In this document: positions 7,406 to 14,859 of the stretch, in pieces
Numbering within the stretch: position 1 is the stretch's first letter
How the letters are laid out: each line of letters begins with the position of its first letter
Assembly (NCBI GenBank): GCA_052388455.1
Contig: JBQTIA010000103.1
Location: forward strand, 1 to 22,005
Direction of reading: 5' to 3'
Length of the DNA stretch: 22,005 nucleotides
Origin: CAZSNH01 sp052388455
GTDB lineage: Bacteria; Pseudomonadota; Alphaproteobacteria; Rhizobiales; Hyphomicrobiaceae
Notes under the pieces: model-generated
The model's database searches: none
What the model was told of the DNA's origin: nothing
The model's input: the letters and a program-made list of their open reading frames with translations, nothing else
Position numbers and translations under genes: made by a program

Positions 7406-7484
7406 GGGGACACGATACTCAATTCGCAATACCGCAGCCGTCAGTCTGCAAGATTCGGCAACGCGAATTGAGTATGGTGTCCCC
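7406..7484. repeat. REP-like palindromic element, copy 1
   Basis: Two 22-base arms, at 7406-7427 (GGGGACACGATACTCAATTC...) and 7463-7484, are inverted copies with a single mismatch around a 35-base loop. The element starts 5 bases after the ccmB stop. The same GGGGACAC core recurs at 12728. Such palindromes are commonly spread by REP-associated (Y1/RAYT) transposases; none is encoded in this window. It could also act as a transcription terminator or attenuator after ccmB. Confidence 0.8.
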
Positions 7485-7514
7485 ATCGTAAGCCCTTCGA
7501 AAGGGAGTCTTGCA

Positions 7515-7814
7515 ATGACGAAACTCGGATGGATTTCTGCGATTCTGTTCCTGGTGCAGGCCGCCTTCTTCGGCCTCTCGATTTCCGACTTCAACAGGTT
7601 CGCCGAGGTCGGCTCCAATGCCTATGACACCTGCGACAGTCGCTGGGGATCGCAGTCCACGACACCCGACGACGTCCAGCGGCTGAACTGCATCGACGCT
7701 GCAGGACGCAACATCGAGGAGAATCGGAGCATGGCGCGACTGATGTGGGCGGGCCTGGTCGTCGGCTCCGCGCTGACGCTGTTGGGGGTCTACAAGGGCC
7801 GGCGCGACGCCTGA
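7515..7814 (+). CDS. Small two-TM membrane protein, unknown function
   Basis: I do not recognise this 99-residue protein. A hydrophobic segment at residues 6-23 and another at 76-94, with basic ends (K3 and KGRR), predict both termini in the cytoplasm and a periplasmic loop of about 50 residues. The loop contains two cysteines (C40 and C59) that could form a disulfide. AAGGGAG lies 8 bases before the ATG, which supports translation. It sits between the palindrome after ccmB and an antisense small gene, inside the ccm cluster. A link to cytochrome c biogenesis is only suggested by position. Confidence 0.6.
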   Translation: MTKLGWISAILFLVQAAFFGLSISDFNRFAEVGSNAYDTCDSRWGSQSTTPDDVQRLNCIDAAGRNIEENRSMARLMWAGLVVGSALTLLGVYKGRRDA

Positions 7815-7866
7815 CAGGCCGAACAAAAGCCAGTCACGTCCGCCGCCGGCTTCCTTCCAATCAGCC

Positions 7867-8154
7867 TCACGCCGTCGGCTTCAGCGGGCCCGGCGGATGG
7901 CTCGGCTCGCGGTTGTAGTATCGGAGCGTAAGGTAGGCGCCGATCCACGATCCGACGACGGCAAAGGCCACGTAGACCCAGTTGTTCGTATAGCTGATGA
8001 CCGCGAAGGACGAGAGCATGTACCAGACGCTGCTCCAGTTCGCGGCCGAGACGGCGCGCTTGGCGATCACCGCCGAGGTGAACATCACGTAGGCGGCATC
8101 GGTCGCCGCCGTGGCCAGCAGAACGCCCGCCGCCACCCGATAGTCGAGTTCCAT
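7867..8154 (-). CDS. Small three-TM membrane protein, unknown function
   Basis: A 95-residue hydrophobic protein with probable membrane segments at about residues 8-30, 41-54 and 58-77, and a Pro-rich tail (REPSHPPGPLKPTA). The pattern SSFAVISYTNNWVYVAFAVVGSWIGAY looks like a conserved small family, but I cannot name it. AGGAG lies 8 bases before the ATG, a good ribosome site. It is antisense to the ccm genes on either side, converges with the small two-TM gene (52 bases between the stops) and is divergent from ccmC (107 bases). Confidence 0.65.
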   Translation of the reverse strand: MELDYRVAAGVLLATAATDAAYVMFTSAVIAKRAVSAANWSSVWYMLSSFAVISYTNNWVYVAFAVVGSWIGAYLTLRYYNREPSHPPGPLKPTA

Positions 8155-8261
8155 GAGTTTGCTCCTGTCGATCGGAATTGCCGCATCGAGGCCCGAAGTC
8201 TAGCCCCGCTTGCGACGCGGCGTTCATTGCGGGTTTATCCGGCAGCGGTTACATCACCTCT

Positions 8262-9077
8262 ATGACCGCAACTCCCACCTTCACCCAGCGCCTCGCCAAT
8301 CCGACCCGCTTCATGGAGCTGACGGAGCGCCTCTTGCCGTGGATCGCCGGCGCGGCGGCGGCCCTCGTCGCCGTCGCCATGTACCTCGCCTTTTTCGTCG
8401 CCCCCGACGACTATCAGCAGGGCCAGACGGTCAAGATCATGTTCATCCACGTGCCGGCCGCGTGGCTCGCCATGATGGGCTACGGGCTGATCGCGGCGTC
8501 GAGCTTCGGGCTGCTCGTGTTCCGGCATCCGCTCGCCGACGTCTCGGCCAAGGCCGCCGCGCCCATCGGCGCAGCTTTCACAGCGCTCGCCCTCATAACC
8601 GGATCTCTGTGGGGCAAACCGATGTGGGGCACCTACTGGGTGTGGGATGCCCGGCTGACCTCGGTGCTGATCCTGTTCTTTCTCTATCTCGGTCTGATGG
8701 CGCTGCGCTCGTCGATCGAGGACGAGGCGCTGGCCGCCAAGCTGACCGCCATCCTCGGGCTCGTCGGCGTCGCCATCCTTCCCTTCATAAAGATTTCCGT
8801 CGAGGGCCTGAGCTGGCCCGCACTCGGCATCGAGATCCCGCCATGGAACACGCTTCACCAGCCGTCGAGCGTCCTGAAATCCGGCGGGCCGTCGATCCAT
8901 GCCTCGATCCTGTGGCCGCTGCTGATCTCCGCGCTCGGTTTCACGCTGGCGTTCTTCACCATGCATTTGAAGGCCATGCAGAATGAAATCCTCCGCCGCC
9001 GCGTCAAGGCGCTGACGATGGCTGCGGTGGCGACGAGTGGTGACCGTTCGACTTCCGCCGTTGCGGGTGCGGAGTAA
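8262..9077 (+). CDS. ccmC: Cytochrome c maturation haem-handling protein CcmC
   Basis: CcmC presents haem to the chaperone CcmE in the periplasm. The 271-residue protein has six membrane segments. The tryptophan-rich WWD signature WGKPMWGTYWVWDARLTS lies at about residues 117-134. The flanking haem-ligand histidines are His63 (IMFIHVPAAW) and His199 (NTLHQPSS). I chose the ATG at 8262: an upstream frame adds 28 residues without family support and overlaps the divergent small gene's leader. The ribosome site is weak. It is followed after 4 bases by ccmD, so C-D-G form a tight unit. The C-terminus, about 25 residues after LRRR, is a low-complexity tail. Confidence 0.95.
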   Translation: MTATPTFTQRLANPTRFMELTERLLPWIAGAAAALVAVAMYLAFFVAPDDYQQGQTVKIMFIHVPAAWLAMMGYGLIAASSFGLLVFRHPLADVSAKAAAPIGAAFTALALITGSLWGKPMWGTYWVWDARLTSVLILFFLYLGLMALRSSIEDEALAAKLTAILGLVGVAILPFIKISVEGLSWPALGIEIPPWNTLHQPSSVLKSGGPSIHASILWPLLISALGFTLAFFTMHLKAMQNEILRRRVKALTMAAVATSGDRSTSAVAGAE

Positions 9078-9081
9078 ACGC

Positions 9082-9246
9082 ATGGATCTCGGACCGCACG
9101 CGGCCTACATCTGGACCAGCTACGCCATCTTCTGGAGCGTGCTCGGAGCCCTCGTCGTCTGGCTGGTGGCGGACGGACGCCGGCAGCGGCGCGCACTCGA
9201 CGACCTGGAGCAGCGTGGCATCCGCAGGCGGTCGGCCCGCCCATGA
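9082..9246 (+). CDS. ccmD: Haem exporter protein CcmD
   Basis: A 54-residue single-span protein that holds the CcmABC complex together and helps release holo-CcmE. It begins MDLGPHAAYIWTSYAIFWSV; the H-x-x-Y-I-W-x-S-Y pattern is diagnostic of CcmD. One hydrophobic span (about residues 10-29) is followed by a basic cytoplasmic tail (DGRRQRRALDDLEQRG). Its stop overlaps the ccmG start in an ATGA. Confidence 0.9.
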   Translation: MDLGPHAAYIWTSYAIFWSVLGALVVWLVADGRRQRRALDDLEQRGIRRRSARP

Positions 9247-9848
9247 CGTCGTCCGGCACTAGGCCCCACTCCACTCCGCCTCGCCGCGGCCTCGGCTGGA
9301 CGCTGGCGCCCGTCGTCGTTTTCGGCTGCCTCGCGGCGCTGTTCGTCTTCGCGCTGCAATCGGGCGACCCGTCCAAACTCCCCTCGGCGCTGATCGGCAA
9401 GCCGGTGCCCAGGACCGAGTTCGCGCCGATCGAGGGACTGCTCGCGTCCGGCGCGCCGGTGCCGGGATTCACCAGCACCGAACTCGGCCAAGGCAAGGTT
9501 TCGGTGGTGAACTTCTGGGCGTCCTGGTGCGTGCCCTGCATTCAGGAACACCCGCTTCTCGTCGCTTTGAAGAGTGAGACCGGCGTCGACATCTACGGCG
9601 TCAACTACAAGGACGATCCGACCGCAGCGCGCCGTTTCCTCGGCCTGCACGGCAATCCGTTCAAAGCTGCCGGCACCGATCCCAACGGCCGCGGAGCGAT
9701 CGAGTGGGGCGTCTACGGCATGCCGGAGACATTCGTCGTCAACGGCCGCGGCGAGATCGCCTACAAGCACGTCGGCCCGATCAGCCGCCAGTCGCTCGCT
9801 GAAAAGCTCATTCCGGCCATCGAGGCGGCCCGCAAGCCGGCGCCGTAG
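9243..9848 (+). CDS. ccmG: Thiol:disulfide interchange protein CcmG/DsbE
   Basis: CcmG is a membrane-anchored periplasmic thioredoxin that keeps apocytochrome c haem-binding cysteines reduced. The 201-residue protein has an N-terminal anchor at about residues 20-39, then a thioredoxin fold with WASWCVPC (C96, C99). GVYGMPETFVV carries the cis-proline loop. The KDDPTAARRFL and GRGAIEWGV stretches match the CcmG/ResA subgroup more than ordinary thioredoxin. Its ATG overlaps ccmD by 4 bases, so translation is coupled. It is the last ccm gene here; ccmE, ccmF and ccmH are not in the window. Confidence 0.95.
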   Translation: MTSSGTRPHSTPPRRGLGWTLAPVVVFGCLAALFVFALQSGDPSKLPSALIGKPVPRTEFAPIEGLLASGAPVPGFTSTELGQGKVSVVNFWASWCVPCIQEHPLLVALKSETGVDIYGVNYKDDPTAARRFLGLHGNPFKAAGTDPNGRGAIEWGVYGMPETFVVNGRGEIAYKHVGPISRQSLAEKLIPAIEAARKPAP

Positions 9849-9854
9849 ATTTCG

Positions 9855-10046
9855 GGTGTCCTCCTCGGGCTTGGCCCGAGGACCTATCGGGCCACGACTC
9901 GACCTCGAGTTTACTCGGTCCGGAAGGTCGCCACAATCGGGCGAGGCCCTCCTGTGATTACTCATCGCTTCTAGACCTTTCGTGGCATTTTTTCCTGCAG
10001 CGCAAGCTTTTAAATGGGTCCTCGGGACAAGCCCGAGGATGACACC
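9855..10046. repeat. Inverted pair of 30-bp palindromic repeats (BIME/MITE-like)
   Basis: The arms 9855-9884 and 10017-10046 match in inverted orientation with 2 mismatches in 30 bases. Each arm is itself a hairpin: TCCTCGGGC-ttg-GCCCGAGGA on the left and TCCTCGGG-acaag-CCCGAGGA on the right. Palindromes with this CCTCGGG core are familiar to me from intergenic regions of Rhizobiales genomes. The 132 bases between them encode nothing visible. The left arm starts 7 bases after the ccmG stop and may end its transcript. Confidence 0.75.
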
Positions 10047-10160
10047 TGAGCGAAAACTGTCGGACTTCACTGCGATCGCTGGCGCGACCTTCGCTCACTG
10101 CGACCTACAGTTCTCATCCTTCCGCCGCGCTCGATCGAAGATGACGGACGCGATGTGTTT

Positions 10161-10187
10161 GGTGTCGGACCCTCCGGGTCTGACACC
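10161..10187. repeat. Short perfect-type hairpin
   Basis: The arms GGTGTCGGACCC and GGGTCTGACACC pair over 12 positions with one mismatch around a 3-base loop. The GGTGTC end resembles the outer end of the neighbouring palindromes. No T-run follows, so I class it as a repeat and not a terminator. Confidence 0.6.
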
Positions 10188-10203
10188 GTGGCGAAGCAAA
10201 ATT

Positions 10204-10226
10204 CCGAGGAATTAGGTAAGTGCCCC
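10204..10226 (-). repeat. Half-copy of the GGGGACAC-type repeat, upstream of the FG-GAP gene
   Basis: On the minus strand this reads GGGGCACTTACCTAATTCCT, then CGG. It matches the start of the element at 12728 (GGGGACACCATGCCTAATTC, then CTCGG), with the block CCTAATTCCTCGG identical. The two copies face each other on either side of the FG-GAP gene. Confidence 0.55.
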
Positions 10227-10421
10227 AGTTCTCCCGCCGCCAGAAGAGCGGCGTCATTTTTCGGCGCTTCGGTGGTGGGGAGAAGGTTTTGGCTGTGTGG
10301 GAGCGCCTGTGCCGCCGGTTCAGGGCTCGGGCCATACCTTAACCCGACCTATGCACTTGCTACTAATTTAACGAACGGTGCGTAGGCTGCGGATCAATTT
10401 CTCCATATTGGGATTGAATCC

Positions 10422-12719
10422 ATGCCGCAATTTCCAGCAACGATCGACCTCGGCGCGTTGACCGGCTCCGATGGCGCCACTCCTGGCTTCCGCATCGATG
10501 GCGTGGCGGCTGGAGATTTCAGCGGCACGTTCGTCGCCTCAGCCGGCGACATCAACGGCGACGGGTTCGATGACATGATCATCGGGGCACCCTATGCCAG
10601 CCCCGGCGGATTGACCCGCGCAGGCGCATCCTATGTCGTCTTTGGGCAATCGGCAGGCTTCTGCACAAGTTTTGATCTCGGCGCGCTCGACGGCAGCAAC
10701 GGGTTCCGCCTCACGGGCGCGGCGGGCAACGACCTCAGCGGCATCTCCGTCAACTCAGCAGGCGACGTGAACGGCGATGGCTTCGACGACATCATCATTG
10801 GGGCGCCTCAGTACAGCCCTCCACTTGGCATCAGAGGCTCAGCCACCGGTGAAAGCTACGTCGTGTTCGGCCGGGAAGCGGGTTTCACTCCCACCGTCGA
10901 TCTTTCAACACTCAACGGCAGCAACGGCTTCCGTCTCGAAGGCATCTACGCGAGCAGCCAGGCCGGTTATGCGGTTGCCTCGGCTGGCGATGTCAATGGC
11001 GACGGCTTCGACGACGTGATCATCGGCGCCAGGGCGGCTTTGACTGCGGGTGCCCCCTATGCCGGGGAAAGTTATGTCGTTTTCGGCCACGCAGGCGGCT
11101 TCGACGCGAGCCTCGACCTCGCCACGCTGGATGGCGCCAATGGCTTCCGTCTCGTCGGCGTCGATAGCCGCGAGTTCAGCGGCTTTTCCGTTGCATCAGC
11201 CGGCGATGTCAACGGCGACGGCTTCGACGATGTCATCGTCGGCGTTGAAAGCGGATACCCGGGAGGCCAGATACAAGCCGGTGAAAGCTATGTCGTGTTC
11301 GGCCGTGCATCCGGATTTTCGCCGAGCCTCGATCTCGCGACACTTGACGGCTCGAACGGCTTTCGCGTCGATGGTACCGATTTTCTCGATCAAAGCGGCC
11401 GGTCGGTCGCTTCTGCAGGCGACGTCAACGCGGATGGCTTTGACGATCTCATCATCGGCGCACCTACCGGCTCCGAAGCTTCGGTGGTGTTCGGCCGCGC
11501 CAACGGCTTTGACGCCACGTTCCAGATTTCGTCGCTTGACGGCAGCAATGGCTTCACACTCGACAGTCTGACCTCGGACCGGACCGGATGGTCCGTCGCG
11601 TCCGCCGGAGACATGAACGGCGATGGGTTCGACGATGTCGTCATCGGCGCCATTGGGGGCTCGCCGGGCGGCGACGGGTTTGCGGGCCAGAGCTTCGTCG
11701 TGTTCGGCGGGGCATCGGGCTTCAGCGCCACCCTCGACCTAGCGGCGCTCGACGGCTCCAACGGCTTCCGTCTCGACGGCATCGATGCCGATGACTATAG
11801 CGGCCGGTGCGTGGCCTCGGCCGGCGACCTCAACAACGATGGCCTGTCTGATCTGATCATTGGTGCCAATCTCGGCGATCCCGGCGGCCGCAGCAATGCT
11901 GGGGAAACCTACGTCATTTTCGGCCGCATGCCGGACGCGGCTGTGATCCGCTCGGGCACGGATGCGAGCCAGAGCCTCGTTGGCGGCGATTATGACGACA
12001 CACTCTTTGCCCTCGGCGGCGGCGACGAACTCTGGGGACATGTGGGCAGAGACAGACTTTACGGCGGCAGAGGCGACGACGTTCTGCGCGGCGGGGCGGG
12101 CAACGACCGGCTTGCGGGAGGAGCCGGTAACGACGGCTTGAACGGCGGCGACGGCAACGATACCTATTTCGTCGACAGCGCCGGCGATACCGTGACGGAG
12201 CTGGCCAGCGAAGGCACCGATCGTGTCAACAGCTCGGTCAGCCATACGCTTGCTGATTTCGTCGAGTATCTGTTCCTCGGTGGCAGCGGCGCCATCGATG
12301 GCACGGGCAACGCATTGGCCAACAGGATCATCGGCAACGCGGGCGACAACACACTCAATGGCCGCGAGGGCAACGACGTTCTGAAGGGAAGCGCGGGCGC
12401 CGACGCGTTCCAGTTCGACACCGCGCTGAACACGACGACGAACCGCGATCGGATCACCGACTTCTCGCACGCCGTCGACGTGATCCGTCTCGACGATGCG
12501 ATCTTTACCGCCATCGGTCCGCTCGGCCAGATCGACGCGGACGCCTTCTTCGTCGTGGGCTCCGGCCCGCGCGACGCCGACGACCGCATTATCTACAATG
12601 CCGACACGGGCCGGCTGCAGTACGACGCCGACGGCAGCGGCGCCGGCGCGGCGGTCACTTTCGCCGTTCTCACCGGCTCCCCCAACGACGTGACCTTCGA
12701 GGACTTCTTCGTGGTGTGA
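10422..12719 (+). CDS. Secreted FG-GAP beta-propeller / RTX calcium-binding protein
   Basis: The 765-residue protein has two parts. Residues 1-510 hold seven FG-GAP repeats, each with SAGDxNGDGFDDxIIGA, a calcium-binding D-x-N-x-D-G-x-D-D loop as in integrin alpha chains, followed by ESYVVFG and LDGSNGFRL. Seven repeats predict a seven-bladed propeller. Repeat 5 has NADG in place of NGDG and is about 10 residues shorter. Residues 525-570 and around 630 carry RTX nonapeptides (GGAGNDRLAGGAGND). The C-terminus (DRITDFSHAVDVIRLDD to the final FEDFFVV) matches type I secretion targets. There is no N-terminal signal peptide, as expected for that route. No ABC transporter or membrane-fusion gene is nearby. 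Adhesion or surface binding is the likely role, but the ligand is unknown. The ribosome site is weak. Confidence 0.88.
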   Translation: MPQFPATIDLGALTGSDGATPGFRIDGVAAGDFSGTFVASAGDINGDGFDDMIIGAPYASPGGLTRAGASYVVFGQSAGFCTSFDLGALDGSNGFRLTGAAGNDLSGISVNSAGDVNGDGFDDIIIGAPQYSPPLGIRGSATGESYVVFGREAGFTPTVDLSTLNGSNGFRLEGIYASSQAGYAVASAGDVNGDGFDDVIIGARAALTAGAPYAGESYVVFGHAGGFDASLDLATLDGANGFRLVGVDSREFSGFSVASAGDVNGDGFDDVIVGVESGYPGGQIQAGESYVVFGRASGFSPSLDLATLDGSNGFRVDGTDFLDQSGRSVASAGDVNADGFDDLIIGAPTGSEASVVFGRANGFDATFQISSLDGSNGFTLDSLTSDRTGWSVASAGDMNGDGFDDVVIGAIGGSPGGDGFAGQSFVVFGGASGFSATLDLAALDGSNGFRLDGIDADDYSGRCVASAGDLNNDGLSDLIIGANLGDPGGRSNAGETYVIFGRMPDAAVIRSGTDASQSLVGGDYDDTLFALGGGDELWGHVGRDRLYGGRGDDVLRGGAGNDRLAGGAGNDGLNGGDGNDTYFVDSAGDTVTELASEGTDRVNSSVSHTLADFVEYLFLGGSGAIDGTGNALANRIIGNAGDNTLNGREGNDVLKGSAGADAFQFDTALNTTTNRDRITDFSHAVDVIRLDDAIFTAIGPLGQIDADAFFVVGSGPRDADDRIIYNADTGRLQYDADGSGAGAAVTFAVLTGSPNDVTFEDFFVV
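10539..11935 (+). repeat. Seven tandem coding repeats (FG-GAP blades, roughly 190 bp each)
   Basis: The unit starts at each SAGD(V/I/M/L)N(G/N/A)DG motif and ends before the next. Units share strong DNA similarity (GGCGACGTCAACGGCGACGG-type cores), especially units 3 and 4, which suggests recent duplication. Unit 5 (about 11410-11600) is the shortest and unit 7 is the most divergent (NNDGLSD). Confidence 0.85.
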
Positions 12720-12727
12720 GGCTGCCC

Positions 12728-12800
12728 GGGGACACCATGCCTAATTCCTCGGCGATCCGTCCGAGACCGCCCGAGCTGTCCATGTGCCAGTGGTGTCCCC
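12728..12800. repeat. REP-like palindromic element, copy 2
   Basis: A 10-bp perfect stem (GGGGACACCA at 12728-12737 and TGGTGTCCCC at 12791-12800) encloses 53 bases. It begins 8 bases after the stop of the FG-GAP gene. The start, GGGGACACCATGCCTAATTC, shares its core with 7406-7427 and 10204-10226. Its middle differs from copy 1. It may serve as the transcription end for the FG-GAP gene, which converges on the carbonic anhydrase gene. Confidence 0.75.
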
Positions 12801-12839
12801 ACCCGCAACGTCCGTCATGCATGGCAACCGTCGCCCGGC

Positions 12840-13478
12840 TCATAGCGGAAAGAATTCGCCGCGCGAATGGTTGAGGACGGTGAGCGTGCCCGACTTGATG
12901 TCGAAGTGCGCGCCGTGCAGGTTGAGCTTGCCCCGATCCTCGCGCTCCTTGATGAATGGGAAGGTGCGCAGGTTGCGGATCGACGTCTTGATGCCTTCTT
13001 TCTCGAGACTGGTCAGCTTTTCCGCCTGAGTCTTCATCTGGTGCGATGCAAGCACCGTCAGACGTGCCTCGTCGAGCATCGACATCCACCGCGAAATGAA
13101 ATGTGCCTCCGTCTCGATTGCCGCCGTCTGATCGAGCGCCGCCTTGATGCCGCCGCAGCCGGAATGCCCCATGATCAGCAGGTGCTTCACGCGCAAGTTC
13201 ATGACCGCGAACTCGATGCCGGCGCTGACGCCATGGAACCGGCCGCCCGTCTCGTAGGGCGGCACGAGATTGGCGACGTTGCGCGCGACGAACATTTCGC
13301 CCGGCATCGCATTGAAGATGATCTCCGGATCGACCCGGCTGTCGCAGCAGGATATGACCATCGTATCAGGGTTCTGCCCGTAGGTTGCCAGCTCCTCGTA
13401 CTGGTCGGCGTTGGGAACGAAAATGCGATGCTTGAAGCGGCGGTACCGATCGGTCAGGACCTCGGGGAACGACGACAT
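12840..13478 (-). CDS. Beta-class carbonic anhydrase
   Basis: This enzyme interconverts CO2 and bicarbonate in the cytoplasm. The 212-residue length is normal. The zinc and catalytic motifs are complete: CCDSR (C44, D46, R48) and HSGCGG (H105, C108). ARNVANLVPPYE and GVSAGIEFAV are typical of the family. The ATG has GGAGA about 8 bases upstream. It begins 3 bases after the nhaA stop, so the two are surely co-transcribed and probably translationally coupled. The pairing suggests joint control of pH and bicarbonate. The symbols can, cynT and others are used for this class; I leave it blank. Confidence 0.95.
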   Translation of the reverse strand: MSSFPEVLTDRYRRFKHRIFVPNADQYEELATYGQNPDTMVISCCDSRVDPEIIFNAMPGEMFVARNVANLVPPYETGGRFHGVSAGIEFAVMNLRVKHLLIMGHSGCGGIKAALDQTAAIETEAHFISRWMSMLDEARLTVLASHQMKTQAEKLTSLEKEGIKTSIRNLRTFPFIKEREDRGKLNLHGAHFDIKSGTLTVLNHSRGEFFPL

Positions 13479-13481
13479 CGA

Positions 13482-14729
13482 CTATCTCCGGCTTTCACGT
13501 GATTTGATCTTCGACTTCTCTTTGACCGGCCGCGCGGCCTTGACCGGCACCGGGGCGACTTGGCTGGCATGGTGCAAAAACGCATAGCCCGCCAGCGCGG
13601 CGACGAGGGAGCCGGCCAGCACGCCGATGCGCACGTCGGCGGCCGAACCCGCATCCGGGAAGGCGAGCATTCCGATAAACAGGCTCATGGTAAAGCCCAC
13701 GCCGCCGAGGATGGCGACGCCGAAGATCTGCGCCCAGGAGCTGCCGGCGGGCCGCTGGGATAGACCGAGCAGCACGGCGGCGGCTGAGAATGCGAAAATG
13801 CCGACCGGCTTGCCGACCGCCAGACCGAGGGCGATGCCGGCTGGAACCGGGTCGAGCAGCCGGTCCCAGGTGACGCCAGCGAGCGATACCCCGGCGTTTG
13901 CGAAGGCGAACAGCGGCAGTACGCCGAAGGCGACCCAGGGATGCAGCATCTCCTGGAGGTGGGCCGACGGCGACGGCCCGGCCGAGCTGCCGCGCTGCGC
14001 ACTGAGCGGAATGGCAAACCCGGTCGCGACGCCCGCCAGAGTCGCGTGGACACCGGATTTCAGCACGCAGATCCAAACGAAGACGCCGGCCAGGATGTAG
14101 GGCGCGATGCGCATGACGCCCCGCAGGTTGAGCAAGGCCAGCGCCGCCAGTCCCATCGCCGCGAGGGCGAGCGCCAGCGTCGAAAGATCGACGGTATAGA
14201 ACAGCGCGATAATGATTATGGCGCCGAGATCGTCGATGATGGCGAGCGCCAGCAGGAACACTTTCAGTGCCGGCGGAACGCGCGATCCGATGAGCGCCAG
14301 AACGCCGACGGCAAAGGCGATGTCGGTGGCGGTCGGGATGGCCCAGCCGCGCAGCGCCGCCTCGTTGCCGGCGTTGATCCAGACGTAGATGAGGGCCGGC
14401 ACGACGATTCCGCCGATGGCGGCGATCAGCGGCAGCATGGCCTGCCCGAGCGTCGACAGCTCGCCGACCATCAGCTCACGCTTGATCTCCATACCGACGA
14501 GAAAGAAGAAAATGGCCATCAGGCCATCGTTGATCCAGTGCAGCAGCGGCTTGTCGAGCGCCAGTGCGCCAATGCGGACGCTGACGGGTGTGTCAAGCAG
14601 GGCCGCATAGAGAGGGCTCAGCGCCGTGTTGGCGAACACCAGCGCGATCAGAGCGGCGCCGAGCAGCAGTATGCCGCCGGCGGCTTCGTGATGGATGAAC
14701 CGCAGGGCGCCCTTGAGCTGCTCTTTCAC
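13482..14729 (-). CDS. nhaA: Na+/H+ antiporter NhaA
   Basis: NhaA exports Na+ in exchange for protons across the inner membrane and so controls pH and salt tolerance. The 415-residue protein has about 12 hydrophobic segments. The N-terminus LKGALRFIHHEAAGGILLL and HWINDGLMAIFFFLVGMEIKRE are diagnostic. The ion-site acids are present: Asp136 in TATDIAFA and Asp166-Asp167 in ALAIIDDLGAI, matching E. coli D133, D163 and D164. The start is GTG (complement of 14727-14729) with GAGGA about 6-10 bases upstream. The last 25 or so residues are a basic Lys/Arg tail. The carbonic anhydrase gene follows almost without a gap. Confidence 0.96.
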   Translation of the reverse strand: MKEQLKGALRFIHHEAAGGILLLGAALIALVFANTALSPLYAALLDTPVSVRIGALALDKPLLHWINDGLMAIFFFLVGMEIKRELMVGELSTLGQAMLPLIAAIGGIVVPALIYVWINAGNEAALRGWAIPTATDIAFAVGVLALIGSRVPPALKVFLLALAIIDDLGAIIIIALFYTVDLSTLALALAAMGLAALALLNLRGVMRIAPYILAGVFVWICVLKSGVHATLAGVATGFAIPLSAQRGSSAGPSPSAHLQEMLHPWVAFGVLPLFAFANAGVSLAGVTWDRLLDPVPAGIALGLAVGKPVGIFAFSAAAVLLGLSQRPAGSSWAQIFGVAILGGVGFTMSLFIGMLAFPDAGSAADVRIGVLAGSLVAALAGYAFLHHASQVAPVPVKAARPVKEKSKIKSRESRR

Positions 14730-14859
14730 CGGATGTCCTCGTCTGCACCTGGAGTGTCTACTTAAGGGCTCGGCGCGTGCATTTCGATACGCAATTGGGG
14801 CAGCGCGACACTGACGTCACTCACCAGTAACCCCGCTCGAACACATTCTGTGTTGCGGA

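Larger units (their letters stand above)
9849..10421. other. Repeat-rich non-coding stretch, ccmG to FG-GAP gene
   Basis: These 573 bases hold no credible gene. They contain an inverted pair of palindromes (9855-10046), a separate hairpin (10161-10187) and a half-copy of the GGGGACAC-type repeat (10204-10226). The last 100 bases before the FG-GAP gene are AT-richer (around 10340-10380, for example GCTACTAATTTAACGAAC) and probably contain its promoter, which I cannot place exactly. Confidence 0.6.

Noticed and set aside
10155..10385. A 76-residue frame upstream of the FG-GAP gene
   Set aside because: It is built across the hairpin and repeat copy and shows no protein-like conservation pattern.
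10539..11935. Regular repeats that could be mistaken for a CRISPR array
   Set aside because: The repeats are about 190 bp, imperfect, in frame, and encode FG-GAP blades.
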